From the NCBI GenBank assembly GCA_033032865.1, contig JAWHQI010000068.1, positions 1 to 64,000 of the forward strand: a DNA stretch of 64,000 bases, read 5' to 3'. Made by a program: the position numbers and the translations under genes. This document shows, piece after piece, positions 9,306 to 20,007 of this stretch. The stretch is from Dactylorhiza incarnata (Eukaryota > Streptophyta > Magnoliopsida > Asparagales > Orchidaceae). Position 1 is the stretch's first letter. The number at the start of each line of letters is the position of its first letter. The notes under the pieces were generated by a model, which saw only the letters and a program-made list of their open reading frames with translations, ran no database searches and had not been told where the DNA came from.

Positions 9306-12177
9306 TTAACAGATTGAGTCTCCATCTATCATTCCTATTTGATTTATAAAGAAGATGTGCTTCTTTTCATCTAAGGGCTTGGTGAAAATGTCAGCTCTTT
9401 GTAAATCAGTAGAAATAAACTGTAGGCAAATTTTATTTTTATCCACATTATCCCTAAGGAAGTGGTGCCTAATTTTTATGTGTTTAGTCCTACTATGGAG
9501 AACTCGATTTTGTGCTATAGTTATTGCACTAGTATTGTCACAAAATATAATTGATTTATTTAAGTTGACACCATAGTCTAGGAGCTGATTTTGTATCCAC
9601 AACATCTGTGAGCAACAACTACCAGTAGCTATGTACTCAGCCTCAGCTGTTGATGTAGACACAGATGTTTGTTTCTTACAAAACCAAGACACAAGCCTAT
9701 CACCAAAAAACTGGCAAGTTCCTGATGTGCTTTTCCTGTCTACCCTGCATCCAGCATAATCTGAATCTGAGAATCAAGTTAATTCAAATTCAGATGATTG
9801 TTGGATACCAGAGACCTAGATTAGGGAAACCCTTTATATATCTTAAAATCCTTTTTAATAAAATTAGATGAGATTCTTTGGGGTTAACTTGAAACCTAGT
9901 ACAAATACAAGTAGCAAACATTATATCAGGCCTACTAGCTGTTAAATAAAGTAAAGAACCAACAATTGCTCTATATACTTTTGAGTCAATGGTTTCCCTG
10001 ATTCATCATTATCAACAACAACATTTGAGGGCATGGGTGTTTTTATGGTGGAAGAATCAGACATACCAAATTTTCACTAATTCTTAGCATACTTAGATTG
10101 GGATATGAAGATTCCATTTGGAGTTTGCTTCACTTGAAGACAAGAAAGTAGGATAATTCACCCATACTACTCATTTCAAATTTATATTGCATTAGATTAG
10201 AAAATCTTTTGCACAAATTTGAATCAGTAGAGCAAAGAATAAAGTCATCTACATATATTTGAACTAGTAAAGTTTTATTTTTATGTATCCTGAAAAATAG
10301 GGTTTTATCTACTATGCCCCTACAGAAATGTTTTTCAAAAGAAAACTAGCTAAAGTCTCATACCATGCTCTGGGAGCTTGTTTGAGACCATACAGGCTTT
10401 CTTAAGCTTAAATACAAAAGAGGGTTGAGTTGGAGAGATGAAACCTGGTGGTTTTTCCACATAGACTTCTTCTTTAATTTCTCCATTCAGAAATGCACTT
10501 TTCACATCCATTTGATAGACTTTGAAACTTCTTATATGCAGCAAATGCAAGAAAGATTCTGATTGCTTCAAGTCTTGCAACAGGAGCAAAGGTCTGATCA
10601 TAATCAATGCCTTCTTCCTGTGAATATCCTTGAGCTACCAATCTTGCTTTGTTTCTCACAATGTTGCCTTGTTCATCTAGCTTGTTCCTGAAGACCCATT
10701 TAGTGCCAATGACTGGATGACCCTTTGGTCTTGAAACCAAATCCCAAACCTTGTTCCTTTCAAATTGGTTGAGTTCCAATTGCATTGTAAGAATCAAATT
10801 TGGATCTTGTTCTGCATCTGTTATGGTTTGAGGTTCAACTTGTGATAGGAAACAAGTATGCATTTGATTTTTGGTGTAGTTGATGCCTTGTTTGAACACC
10901 TACTGAAATATCTCCAATCACTTGTGAAATTGGATGATCTCTAACTGTGATGTGGTCAACAGTTGGAGTTTTGTTCAGCAATTGTATCCACTTGGGGAAT
11001 TTGTTCAGCTGTGATATCCTGTGGAAGATGTTCTGTTGTTATTTGATTTGAACTATCAGCAAAATCTGGATGATTTTCTTCTTCACTGTTCTTCAAGTGC
11101 TTGAGTTGATGGAAGTAAAGAATCTCTTTTTACGTAGATTAACTCATTGAGCTCTTCACATAGGTCTGGTACCTGCAAAGTTTTTATGGTAGAGGTGGTA
11201 TTCCTCTCCTCATTTAATGGGTTAGTTTCATCAAAAGAAACATGCATGGACTCCTCTATCTTAAGAGTAGATTTGTTGTAGACTCTATATGCTTTACTAG
11301 ATAGAGAGTATCCAAGGAATATGCGTTCAGCTGCCTTAGCTTCATACTTCCTTAGATATTTCTTATCATTGTTATGCACATAGCATTTACAACCAAAAAT
11401 CTTAAAATAGCTAACCTTAGGCTTTTTATTCTTGAGTAGTTCATATGGAGTTTTACCCTTAAGTTTATGTATCAGGCTTCTATTCAACACATAATTTGCT
11501 GTGTTCACTGCTTCTGCCCAAAAAGAGAGTGGCAAATGATCATCAGCAAGCAATATAGTTGCTGATTCACATCAGTGTTCTATTTTTCCTTTCAGCTACC
11601 CCATTCTGTTGAGGACTTCTAGGAGCAGAGAAACATTGCCTGATCCCTTCTTTTCCACAGAATTCTCTCATCAGAAGAGACTAAAACTCAGTCCCATGAT
11701 CACTTCTGATAAATGCAACTACAGTAGAGTACTCCATCTTGATGGACCTGAGAAAGTCTGTTACAACTTTGAAGGTGTCAGACTTGTTCCTAAGAAAGAA
11801 ACACCCAAGTGAATCTAGAGAAGTCATCTATAATAACTAGACAATAATGCTTCCCTCATATGCTCTGTATAGCAGTAGGTCCAAAAAGATCTAAATGCAA
11901 CAAATACAGAATCCTAGGTGAATCACTCTTGGATAAAGATTTGAAACTACTTCCTAGTCTGCTTACCTAACTGACAAACCCTGCAGAGTCCTTACTTCTT
12001 GTATGAAACCAGAAGGCAAGTCCTCTGATAAGATTGTCCTTAGAAAGCCTAGAGATAGTCCTAAGGTTAATTTGTCCAAGCCTTTTTATGCCATAATTCA
12101 CGTTGTCTTACTTATTGAATTAAATAGACAGATGTATGAATTGGCAGAGTCAAAATTGACGAAATAAATGTTTCCTT
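9306..12177 (-). pseudogene. pol: Sirevirus pol: integrase, RT, RNase H (copy B)
   Basis: Replication and integration enzymes of a copia element in the order expected on the minus strand. Pre-integrase end near 12100-11945, then integrase core 11900-11083 (FWAEAVNTANYVLNRSLI, KIFGCKCYVHNND, AERIFLGYS). RT runs 10899 to about 9990 ([60 protein letters not shown]). RNase H is 9780-9306 (SWFCKKQTSVSTSTAEAEYI, AITIAQNRVLHSRTKHIKI). Frames change repeatedly, several stops lie in RT near 10300-9990, and part of the region before RNase H is lost. The stop at 9306 is the normal end. The 5' side is cut by the insertion at 12178. Confidence 0.85.
12173..12177. repeat. Target-site duplication TCCTT, left
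   Basis: Matches TCCTT at 23599-23603. The uninterrupted site is visible in copy A at about 2092-2102, where the corresponding sequence has only one copy. Confidence 0.8.
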
Positions 12178-12427
12178 TTGTTGGAACCATAGTTTTGATT
12201 TGAGTTAGGATCCACCTTTAGCATCTAAGTATATATCACAATATATCTTAACTTAGATTAATTATCATTAAATTAAAAGGCTGAAAATAATATATATATA
12301 TAAAGAAAAATATATATATATATAATAATAGGCTAATTAATATAAGAGAAAATATTATAAGAGAAAATATTATAAGAGAAATTAATATAAATAATATAAG
12401 AGAAATAATATATTTTATATATTAGCT

Positions 12428-12740
12428 GTGTTCGACATTCGTCGAACGACGCTCGACATTCGTCGGACGGAGATCGACGAACAGATCATAGCAGCGCTCG
12501 GCGAATAGATAATAGCAGCGCTCAGCATTCGTCGGACGGCGATCGGCGAACAGCTCAGAAGCAGCGCTCGACAGATTATAGCAAGAAAGCTGCGATCGAC
12601 GAACGTGGAACAAAGGTCGACGAATGACGAACGGCGGTCGACGAAATCCAAGAGATATTCAAAAACAGTAATATTAATGATGAGGTCGACGAATCAAATG
12701 TTTGAGCTCGACGAAAGTAGATCTCAGCTCGACGAAATTT
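12428..12740. repeat. TCGACGAA/TTCGTCGAACG array in LTR
   Basis: Some fifteen words on both strands, including 24-base units of the type CAGATCATAGCAGCGCTCGG. It lies upstream of the TATA-like region. The second LTR carries the same array with more units (15714-16072). Confidence 0.85.
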
Positions 12741-13503
12741 AGGCAGATTATATTTTCATATTCTTTATGCTGTCAGACTTTATTTAAATCAATATTTCTT
12801 TATTCTATTTTATATATTGATATATATATATATATTGATTTAACAATCCAGCTGTTGCAGCATTAATTAATATAGCCGTTTGGCAAAAGCATTAATTAAT
12901 ATAGCCATTGGAGCAAGTCAAAGACGGCAAGTTATCGGCTCAAGGATCTGGGAAATGAAAGTTATATTAATGCTTTCCTCTTTGATTCAAATAGATATAC
13001 AATACAACAGAATATACAACAGCAGATAATATATATCAGGATATATATATATAGCTGTTATCTCTCGGCAATAACATAGAAGGAAGAATAGAACAGAACA
13101 TATACTTTATATTGCTGTACAGGAAAAGAACAGGAAGAGAAACAGAGGATCAAAAAGAAGATCAGATCAAATATATTTTTATATCTTCTTTTTGCCTAAC
13201 TTCTTTCTTGCAGATCACATTCATCCTGAGACACCAATCATAATCACTTGCTCAGGATCATTACTGCATAAGAAGAAAGGATTTTGTGCAATCAAGAGAA
13301 GAGGCCTCCACAAACTGTCAACAATTATATCAGATAGGGGGAGCTCTTCAACATCATCATCAAGAACCAAACACAACATCCAATCAGGATCATCAAGAGT
13401 CTTCTCAGCACAAAGAGAAGAGCAATAAAACTTTCCCTTTCTCCTTCCTCATCTTTTACAGGTTTAATACTCCCTTCAAAAGTGTAACCCCTTGGTGGCA
13501 AGA

Positions 13504-13637
13504 CACCTGAACAAAAAATCTAGTTGGTTTATAAGCACCTGGTCAAAAGCTTATAGGTGAATTGGGCACCTGATCAAACCTCCATTGGTGTGTGGACACC
13601 TGATCAAAAACACCTTGGTGTGAGGGCACCTGATCAA
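13504..13637 (+). repeat. 30-bp-phased CACCTGATCA repeats in LTR
   Basis: CACCTGAACA, CACCTGGTCA and three CACCTGATCA start at 13504, 13536, 13567, 13597 and 13627, a spacing of 30-32 bases. The second LTR has them at about 16828-16965, where the nested element entered right after the last copy. Confidence 0.85.
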
Positions 13638-13896
13638 CTCTCCTAGTGGATTCCTACCAGTGTGGTAGAAGAGTAGATGTACCCGAGTTTGGGGAACTAC
13701 TATATTTCTTTGTGTCATCTGGATGTGCTTGTTATTTTGCTTTATTTCTTATTTGCTGTGCTGATTTTTATATGCTTCTACTGTTTGTTTTTATTACTCA
13801 GCAAACTCACATATATTTATATATATCACCAATTTTGAAATAAGCAAACTTAAACAAGAGTTTTAACAGATAAATAAGAACTAAACTCTCCTTTCA

Positions 13897-14046
13897 ATTG
13901 GTATCATAGCAGGTTGATTTTTTCAATCACCCTCATCAAAGGATATCAATTGTCCCTTTCAATTGGTATCAGAGGAGGCTGATTTTTTTTTTTTCAATTT
14001 CTTGCACCTGATACTCAATTGAACCCCTTTCAATAGGTATCAGAGG
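13897..14046 (+). other. Primer-binding site in three tandem copies
   Basis: The Met-tRNA site ATTGGTATCATAGC follows the LTR at 13897. Two more copies, each preceded by CTTTCA and followed by a GATTTTT-type stretch, are at about 13962 (ATTGGTATCAGAGG) and 14032 (ATAGGTATCAGAGG). The later copies match the tRNA better at one position than the first. Confidence 0.8.
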
Positions 14047-14140
14047 AAGTTGATTTTTCACACAGGCTAACACCTAAAATCACAAAGATCACCTTAGTTC
14101 TTATTTTGTTTTGTTGTAAAAAAGTTTTTCAAAAATTTGA

Positions 14141-14724
14141 TGGCACTAGTAGATTTCTCTTTTTCAGATCCACCTTTATGCAATTTGGATAGTTTTGACT
14201 TATGGCAAATTAGAATTAAATTATTTTATGAATGCCATAGATGAAGATATTTATAAATCTGTTTTGACAGGAACTACATCTTCAACTTCTTCATCTGATG
14301 ATCAGGAAAGGCTGAAAAGTGCTGATGCCATAGCCATGGAGATATTGGCTAAATCAATGTCTGATGACATTCTTCTTAAAGTGGCTGATTGTACTTCAGC
14401 AAGGAGCATTTGGAACTCCCTCTCAAGGATGGTAAATGAACCATCTTTTTCCTCTTCCCACTAACATCATTTTTTGATGCAGAACCATCAGTTACTCTAA
14501 CTGGAGAAGAAGAAAAGGAAGAACAAAAAGCCACAGATTTCTGCATGTTGGCTATATATGGCTCAGATTACAAATTAGATGCTGAATCTGATAAAGAAAA
14601 GGTAAAAGAGGTAACAACATTTCCTAATTTTACCTCTGATTTCACATCTATTTTCAACTCATCATCTACAGATTTGATAAATTCTGAATCAGAATCAGAA
14701 AAAAGTAATTACATCAGATTTTGA
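14141..14724 (+). pseudogene. gag: Gag remnant of the non-autonomous copia element
   Basis: ATG at 14141 opens a UBN2-type gag start (DPPLCNLDSFDLWQIRIKL), which is frameshifted near 14210. It continues in the next frame as FMNAIDEDIYKSVLTG and SADAIAMEILAKSMSDDILL, closely like Sirevirus gag. After about 14440 the zinc-knuckle region is deleted and the sequence joins the acidic C-terminal part (ATDFCMLAIYGSDY, then a Ser/Glu-rich tail ending near 14724). No full protein is possible. Confidence 0.8.
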
Positions 14725-15380
14725 GTTAATATATACAAATGTGATAAATTCTGAAACTGAAATTAGAAAAGAGTTAATAAAAATAATTAATTTAACTCCT
14801 CTCAAATTTCTGTAGAACAAACTATCTGTTTAAAAAATAAGATATTTAAAGCTGATAACTTTCAACTAAATTTTAAAGAAAAAGAAATTTTCTTATGTTC
14901 GGCAAAATAAAAATAAACTTTCAAAATTGTACTTTAATAAGATAAAAAGGCCAAAATATTTATCTATAAGGCAAATTTTTAATCTTTTAATATTTTTGCT
15001 TAAATTAAATTAAACAGCAGTTTTTTAAGTTTCTTTGAATTTTCTATCTTAAAAACAAGTCAGATAACTTCACTATCTTACAGATTTTCTCCAAAATCAT
15101 GTTGAGCATTCTACTGTAGTAGCATAGATCAGAAATGATCAGAGCTCTGAGTGTGAGTCTCTTCTGATTAAGGGGATTCTATTGAAAGAAGCCATCAGAC
15201 TTTGTATTTATGATTTTAAAAATTCTTAGAATCTGTTAAACAACTAGCAATTCATTTCATTTAAATTCCTACTTAAATCAAGATTTAGGAAATCAGAATT
15301 GCTTAGTTTTTCAAAAGAAAAATAAATAATCTCTAAACCCTTAAGCAACTCAAGACTTTTATGCTTAGGAATCCTAAACA
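14725..15380 (+). other. AT-rich interior with integrase scrap
   Basis: No open frame. At about 15108-15190 the sequence parallels the Sirevirus integrase stretch found inverted at 11640-11720, including the codons around the catalytic Asp. This supports an origin by internal deletion of a full Sirevirus. Confidence 0.55.
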
Positions 15381-15446
15381 AAATAGGGGGAGATTGTCAG
15401 AACCTAGTTAATTTGGATTAGGATCCCAACTTAAATAGGGGAGATT
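15381..15446 (+). other. Duplicated polypurine tract before 3' LTR
   Basis: AAATAGGGGGAGATTG at 15381 is followed by an LTR-like start (TGTCAGAACCTAG). After 53 bases AAATAGGGGAGATTG recurs at 15434, followed by the true LTR start TGTTGGAACC. The two units are diverged, so the duplication is not recent. Confidence 0.8.
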
Positions 15447-15713
15447 GTTGGAACCTTAGTTTTGCTTTGAGTTAGGATCCACCTTTAGCATCTAAGTATA
15501 TATCACAATATATCTTAACTTAGATTAATTATCATTAAATTAAAAGGCTGAAAATAATATATATTTATATATATAAAGAAAAATATATATATAATAATAG
15601 GCTAATTAATATAAGAAAAAATATTATAAGAGAAAATAATATAAGAGAAAATATTATAAGAGAAATTAATATAAAATAATATAAGAGAAATAATATATTT
15701 TATATATTAGCTG

Positions 15714-16072
15714 CGTTCGACATTCGTCGAACGGCGCTCGACATTCGTCGGGACGGAGATCGGCGAACAGATCATAGCAGCGCTCGGCGAACAGATCATA
15801 GCAGCGCTCGACGAACAGATCATAGCAGCGTTCGGTGAACAGATCATAGCAGCGCTCGGCATTCGTCGGACGGTGATCGGCGAACAGCTCAGAAGCAGCG
15901 CTCGACAGATTATAGCAAGGAAACCTGCGATCGACGAACGTGGAACAGAGGTCGACGAATGTCGAACGGCGGTCGACGAAATCCAACAGATATTCAGAAA
16001 CAGTGATATTAATGATGAGGTCGACGAATCAAATGTTTGAGCTCGACGAAAGTAGAGCTCAGCTCGACGAAA
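15714..16072. repeat. TCGACGAA array in 3' LTR, expanded
   Basis: Same array as 12428-12740, but the CAGATCATAGCAGCG(C/T)TCGG unit is present four times in a row against two in the other LTR. Confidence 0.85.
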
Positions 16073-16960
16073 TTTAGGCAGATTTATATTCATATTCATT
16101 ATGCTGTCAGACTTTATTTAAAGCAATATTTCTTTATTCTATTTTATATATTGCTATATATATATTGATTTAACAATCCAGCCGTTACAGTATTAATTAA
16201 TATAGCCATTTGACAAAAGCATTAATTAATATAGCCGTTGCAGCAAGTCAAAGACGGCAAGTTATCTGCTCAAGGATCTGGGAAATGAAAGCTATATTAA
16301 TGCTTTCCTCTTTGATTCAAATAGATATACAGTACAGCAGAATATACAACAGCAGATAATATATATCAGGATATATATAGTTGTTATCTCTCAGCAGTAA
16401 CATAGAAGGAAGAATAAACATAACATATACTTTATATTGCTGTATAGGAAAAGAACAGGAAGAGAAACAGAGGAGCAAAAAGAAGATCAGATAAAATATA
16501 TTCTTATATCTTCTTTTTGCCTAACTTCTTTCTTGCAGATCACATTCATCCTGAGACACCAATCACAATCACTTACTCAGTATCATTACTACATAAGAAG
16601 AAAGGAGTTTGTGCAATCAAGAGAAGAGGCCTCCACAAACTGTCAACAATTATATCAGACAGGGGGAGCTCTTCAACATCATCATCAAGATCCAAACACA
16701 ACATCCAATCAGGATCATCAAGAGTCTTCTCAGCACAAAGAGAAGAACAATAAAACTTTCCCTTCTCCTTCCTCATCTTGTACAGGGTTAATACTCCCTT
16801 CAAAAGTGTAACCCCTTGGTGGCAAGACACCTGAACAAAAAATCTAGTTGGTTTATAAGCACCTGGTCAAAATCTTATAGGTGAATTGGGCACCTGATCA
16901 AACCTCCATTGGTGTGTGGACACCTGATCAAAAACACCTTGGTGTGAGGGCACCTGATCA

Positions 16961-16965
16961 ACTCT
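16961..16965. repeat. Target-site duplication ACTCT, left
   Basis: Identical to 23338-23342. The undisturbed site in the other LTR (about 13638) has ACTCT once. Confidence 0.95.
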
Positions 16966-17216
16966 TGATGAGTCCCATTTATATACACATTTATGGACTC
17001 ATCTGGGCCGATTATCTAGTCTATGCACTACACTTTAGACATGTTTTCATTCATATTTGATATTCCATGCTAAGTGCACTTCTATGCCTATTCTTGGTGT
17101 ATTTTCTTGTTTATCTTCTTTACTGTCTTTCATGCTGTGTTTTGTGCCACTTTCAGTGGTTTTGATTAGTGTTCTGCTGGAACAAGGGTCATGCAGGTGT
17201 CCCCGGCACAAATCTG

Positions 17217-17470
17217 TACAGGAACACTGCGCACAATCACTGGTTCTATTGCACACGATCACTGATCGTGCGCCGCCGACCTTGCGCGTTCATTTGCAGC
17301 CCAAAGTTGCATTCTGAATTTGGTCGTGCATTTTTACGCATGGTCGTGCGTTCGGTTGTGCGCGTTATTATTTCTGTATGTTTGTCTTGCAGGTTTTTCT
17401 GGCACAGTGCGCACGACCACCAACTTCCAGTGTGCACGACCACCGGTCGTGCGCCACTGATCGTACGCCC
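17217..17470. repeat. GCACGATC/GGTCGTGC palindromic array upstream of TATA
   Basis: About ten inverted words such as CACGATCACTGATCGTGCG and CACGACCACCGGTCGTGCGC in 250 bases, ending eight bases before the TATA box. The second LTR has them at 22010-22260. Confidence 0.85.
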
Positions 17471-17477
17471 TGTTTTC

Positions 17478-17485
17478 TATAAATA
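17478..17485 (+). promoter_or_regulatory. TATA box of LARD-like LTR
   Basis: TATAAATA in TTTTCTATAAATACGCAGCC, conserved at 22268 in the other LTR. The likely transcript start is about 30 bases on. Confidence 0.7.
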
Positions 17486-18557
17486 CGCAGCCCGCGAAAT
17501 TAGACGGACGACTCATTTTTCCCGCTCCGAGAAGCCAGTTTATGCGCCCTTTTCGCTGCTCCATCACCGCCCACCTTAGGGAGGAGCTCCGGACGGTATT
17601 TTCATGCCAATCTTGAGCCGGAGCATCCTCTTGGCCTCCTCCATTGTTCGTGCACCTCCAAAGCTCCATTTTGAGGGATTTCCTGCTGGAAATATGAAGT
17701 TCTCCGGTGAGATCGTGGCCAAAGAAGATTGACGGAGAAGACAGGTACAATAGAAGAAGGTGACAGCTCTTCCGGACCCCGGACGGTAGTTGGAGCCCGA
17801 GCTTGGACAAGGATTGACAACCCTAGATTCCGACTGTGAACCTCAGATGAGTCTCCATGCTTTTGTTGTAATCTAAACCCCCTTTACATTGTAGTGTTAT
17901 TTCCTTTATCTTTTGGGTGTATGAATAATGTTTGTTAAACCTTGTTATGTTATTTCATATTTCATGTTTATGTGAAATCTCTATGTGTTGTTTATGCAAG
18001 TGAGGAGCGCCCCATTCCATCCTCCATCCCGCCGTCATGTTCGTGTGCCGCACTAGCAATTGCTAGTGGCGTGCTTGTCGAAGAGGTGCTTGCGACCCTC
18101 ATTCCGTATGACTACTCGTCCATCCGCCAAGCTAAGCGGTGCTAACGGCCCGTGTAATCCATCCGCCTAACGAAGCAGTGCGCTCAAGGCCTGCACAGTT
18201 CGATTCCGCTAGCCTTCTCGTCCATCCGCCCTTTCGAAGTAGCGCATTCAAGGCCTACCTAGTTTCCATCCCGCCTAGCGAAGCAGTGCACTCAAAGCCT
18301 GCATAGGAGTTGTTTAGTTATTTTCCTTTATTTTCCATAAACCAAATCCCACGTTTCCGCAATCCATTCGATAAAAGGACTTCAATCTCAAGTCCTTTCT
18401 CGATAGTTAGCTCCACCTTACTGTGTTCCTTCGAGATTGATACTTGGGGATTCACTCCCACATTTTATATTACTTGAACGATCAGTACACTTGCCGTTTC
18501 GTGCCGCAATCTTGCTACCACCTATGGCGGTGTGCTAAGATTTGCGCATCATGTTTT

Positions 18558-18575
18558 TGGCGCTGTTGCCGGGGA
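18558..18575 (+). other. Primer-binding region of LARD-like element
   Basis: TGGCGCTGTTGCCGGGGA begins six bases after the LTR end, as in Athila/Tat elements. Confidence 0.7.
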
Positions 18576-18732
18576 ACACGGTCGTGTGAGTTTTCTGGAG
18601 AGGGAGAATCTGAGATTAAAGCCCTTCCATTTGTGTATTGCATTCTTTTTGTGTTATTCCTTCTTATTTTTTTTTACTGTTTATATTAGGTTGCTCTAGT
18701 AAATTTTTTTAAGTGTAGTATTTTGCACAATA

Positions 18733-20007
18733 GTGTTTTTTTTTTATTTTGAATCATTTTATCTTCACACTATGTGGGCTTCATTCAATATTCGTTGTCG
18801 TTGGTGTGGAGATATTTATCATGCCAGTGATAGATGCCCATCGGGAGATAATAGCCCTAGCACTCAAGGCCCAGCATATGGAGCACCGACTTCGTCCGGT
18901 ACTCCATATGGTGCGCGTAAGTCCTATGGCTATTCTGCTGAGACTTTACCATCATACTTCTTTTCGGCTTCAGAACCTGCTGTGCCAAAGAAGCCCGCAA
19001 GGCAGTGCTTGTTTTGTCAGAGCACGGATCATGCCTTGAAGGATTGTGCTGCTTTCCTTCGCCAAATGGACGAGGATGACGAGCCGGATATCCGGATCGT
19101 CCTGACTCCTACTTCTGGCAGCACACCTTCAACATCTGGCTATGTGCCCATTTCACCTTCAAGTTTTGAAGGGTATGATGTGGACACAGTCACCAGATGT
19201 GTGGCTGATCTAGGCTCCAACATGGCTGAGCCCATCTCCCCTGTGCATATATCACCATGTGTTGATTTGATTCTTTGTGAGGAATTGGTGCTTGAAATTT
19301 ATCCAAGCACTATTCCTCCCCCTATTGTGCATACTACATTCATCTCTGACGACATTGTTGAGGATGTGTTGCAGGAAGTGGCTGGCGATCTATTTGTTAT
19401 GCCTGCTCCAATGGAGGAGGACAACCTTCTAGGTGAAGAGGAGCTTTCCTCAACACCGGTGGAGGAAGTCCAACTCTTGGGCATGGCCACTGTTGATCCC
19501 GCCGAACCTTGTAGCATTGATGACAATGAAAACATTATTTTACTTTCCCAACCTGATGGGAGTGAGACCGGGATCACTCCCCCGATTGAGTTTTATTTAT
19601 GTTCTTCTTCTTATTTATTTCTTAATCCCCTTTCTTCATCTGAGCCTGTGCAGGTTGAGTCTCACGGGTACTTCAGGAGGACTTGGAGCATTATGCTCAA
19701 GTCAATGATGAGAGCATCCTCTTATGTGAGGAGGTTGATCCCCCCCTCCGTAGAGGAAGCTCCACTCATTGCCTTCTCCTCCTGCTGCCTCCCTGGAGAT
19801 GATACCTTGCTGAGCAAGGATAGTTTTGGTGAGTTGAGTGCGGAGTCCTCCTCTTCTTACTTTTTATTCCCTCTACCTGTGATGAGCAGGTATTATTTAT
19901 ATTTGGGTAGAGGCGTGACTGTTCTATCGCTGTATCGGTACCCACTACCGATACGCATATTAGAACAGTTACCTGTGCACTTTTCTTTTCATAGACCCAT
20001 TAGCTAG
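18733..20007 (+). CDS. Gag-like protein with two N-terminal zinc knuckles
   Basis: An open frame of 424 codons, the only intact retroelement gene in the window. The first ATG lies in a T-rich run; the ATG at residue 14 (18772) is an equally likely start. Two CX2CX4HX4C knuckles are clear: CRWCGDIYHASDRC (residues about 22-35) and CLFCQSTDHALKDC (about 92-105), so it should bind nucleic acid. Between them is a Ser/Gly/Tyr-rich linker. The rest is acidic and Pro/Ser-rich with no capsid, protease or polymerase motif. Knuckles at the N-terminus without a recognisable capsid domain are odd for gag. It may be a relic gag C-terminus kept open, or a different RNA-binding protein. Lying alone between LTRs, it would act in cis or for a partner element. 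Confidence 0.6.
   Translation: MFFFYFESFYLHTMWASFNIRCRWCGDIYHASDRCPSGDNSPSTQGPAYGAPTSSGTPYGARKSYGYSAETLPSYFFSASEPAVPKKPARQCLFCQSTDHALKDCAAFLRQMDEDDEPDIRIVLTPTSGSTPSTSGYVPISPSSFEGYDVDTVTRCVADLGSNMAEPISPVHISPCVDLILCEELVLEIYPSTIPPPIVHTTFISDDIVEDVLQEVAGDLFVMPAPMEEDNLLGEEELSSTPVEEVQLLGMATVDPAEPCSIDDNENIILLSQPDGSETGITPPIEFYLCSSSYLFLNPLSSSEPVQVESHGYFRRTWSIMLKSMMRASSYVRRLIPPSVEEAPLIAFSSCCLPGDDTLLSKDSFGELSAESSSSYFLFPLPVMSRYYLYLGRGVTVLSLYRYPLPIRILEQLPVHFSFHRPIS

Larger units (their letters stand above)
12178..13896 (+). repeat. 5' LTR of the non-autonomous copia element
   Basis: Starts (T)TGTTGGAACCATAG and ends CTCCTTTCA; the primer site follows at once. It has an AT-rich part (12280-12420), the TCGACGAA array (12428-12740), AT-rich TATA-like stretches (12780-12840) and the 30-bp-phased repeats at 13504-13637. 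Confidence 0.9.
15447..16965 (+). repeat. 3' LTR of non-autonomous copia element, left part
   Basis: Parallel to 12178-13632 with small differences. It is cut after CACCTGATCAACTCT by the nested gypsy element and resumes at 23343. The TCGACGAA array here (15714-16072) has about two more 24-base units than the 5' LTR. Confidence 0.9.
16966..18551 (+). repeat. 5' LTR of the LARD-like gypsy element
   Basis: Starts TGATGAGTCCC and ends TTTGCGCATCA. U3 has a GCACGAYC/GRTCGTGC array (17217-17470), then TATAAATA at 17478. Downstream is a repeated segment with CGAAGCAGTGC-type words (18150-18300). Confidence 0.95.

Noticed and set aside
12415..12651. ORFs with repeats such as FVDRRSTFVD in the copia LTRs
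   Set aside because: They are translations of the TCGTCGA palindromic array and exist in several frames at once; no start context or conservation supports a protein.
13897..13910. TGGTATCAGAG sequences as tRNA gene fragments
   Set aside because: They match only the tRNA 3' end and always follow an LTR, so they are primer-binding sites.
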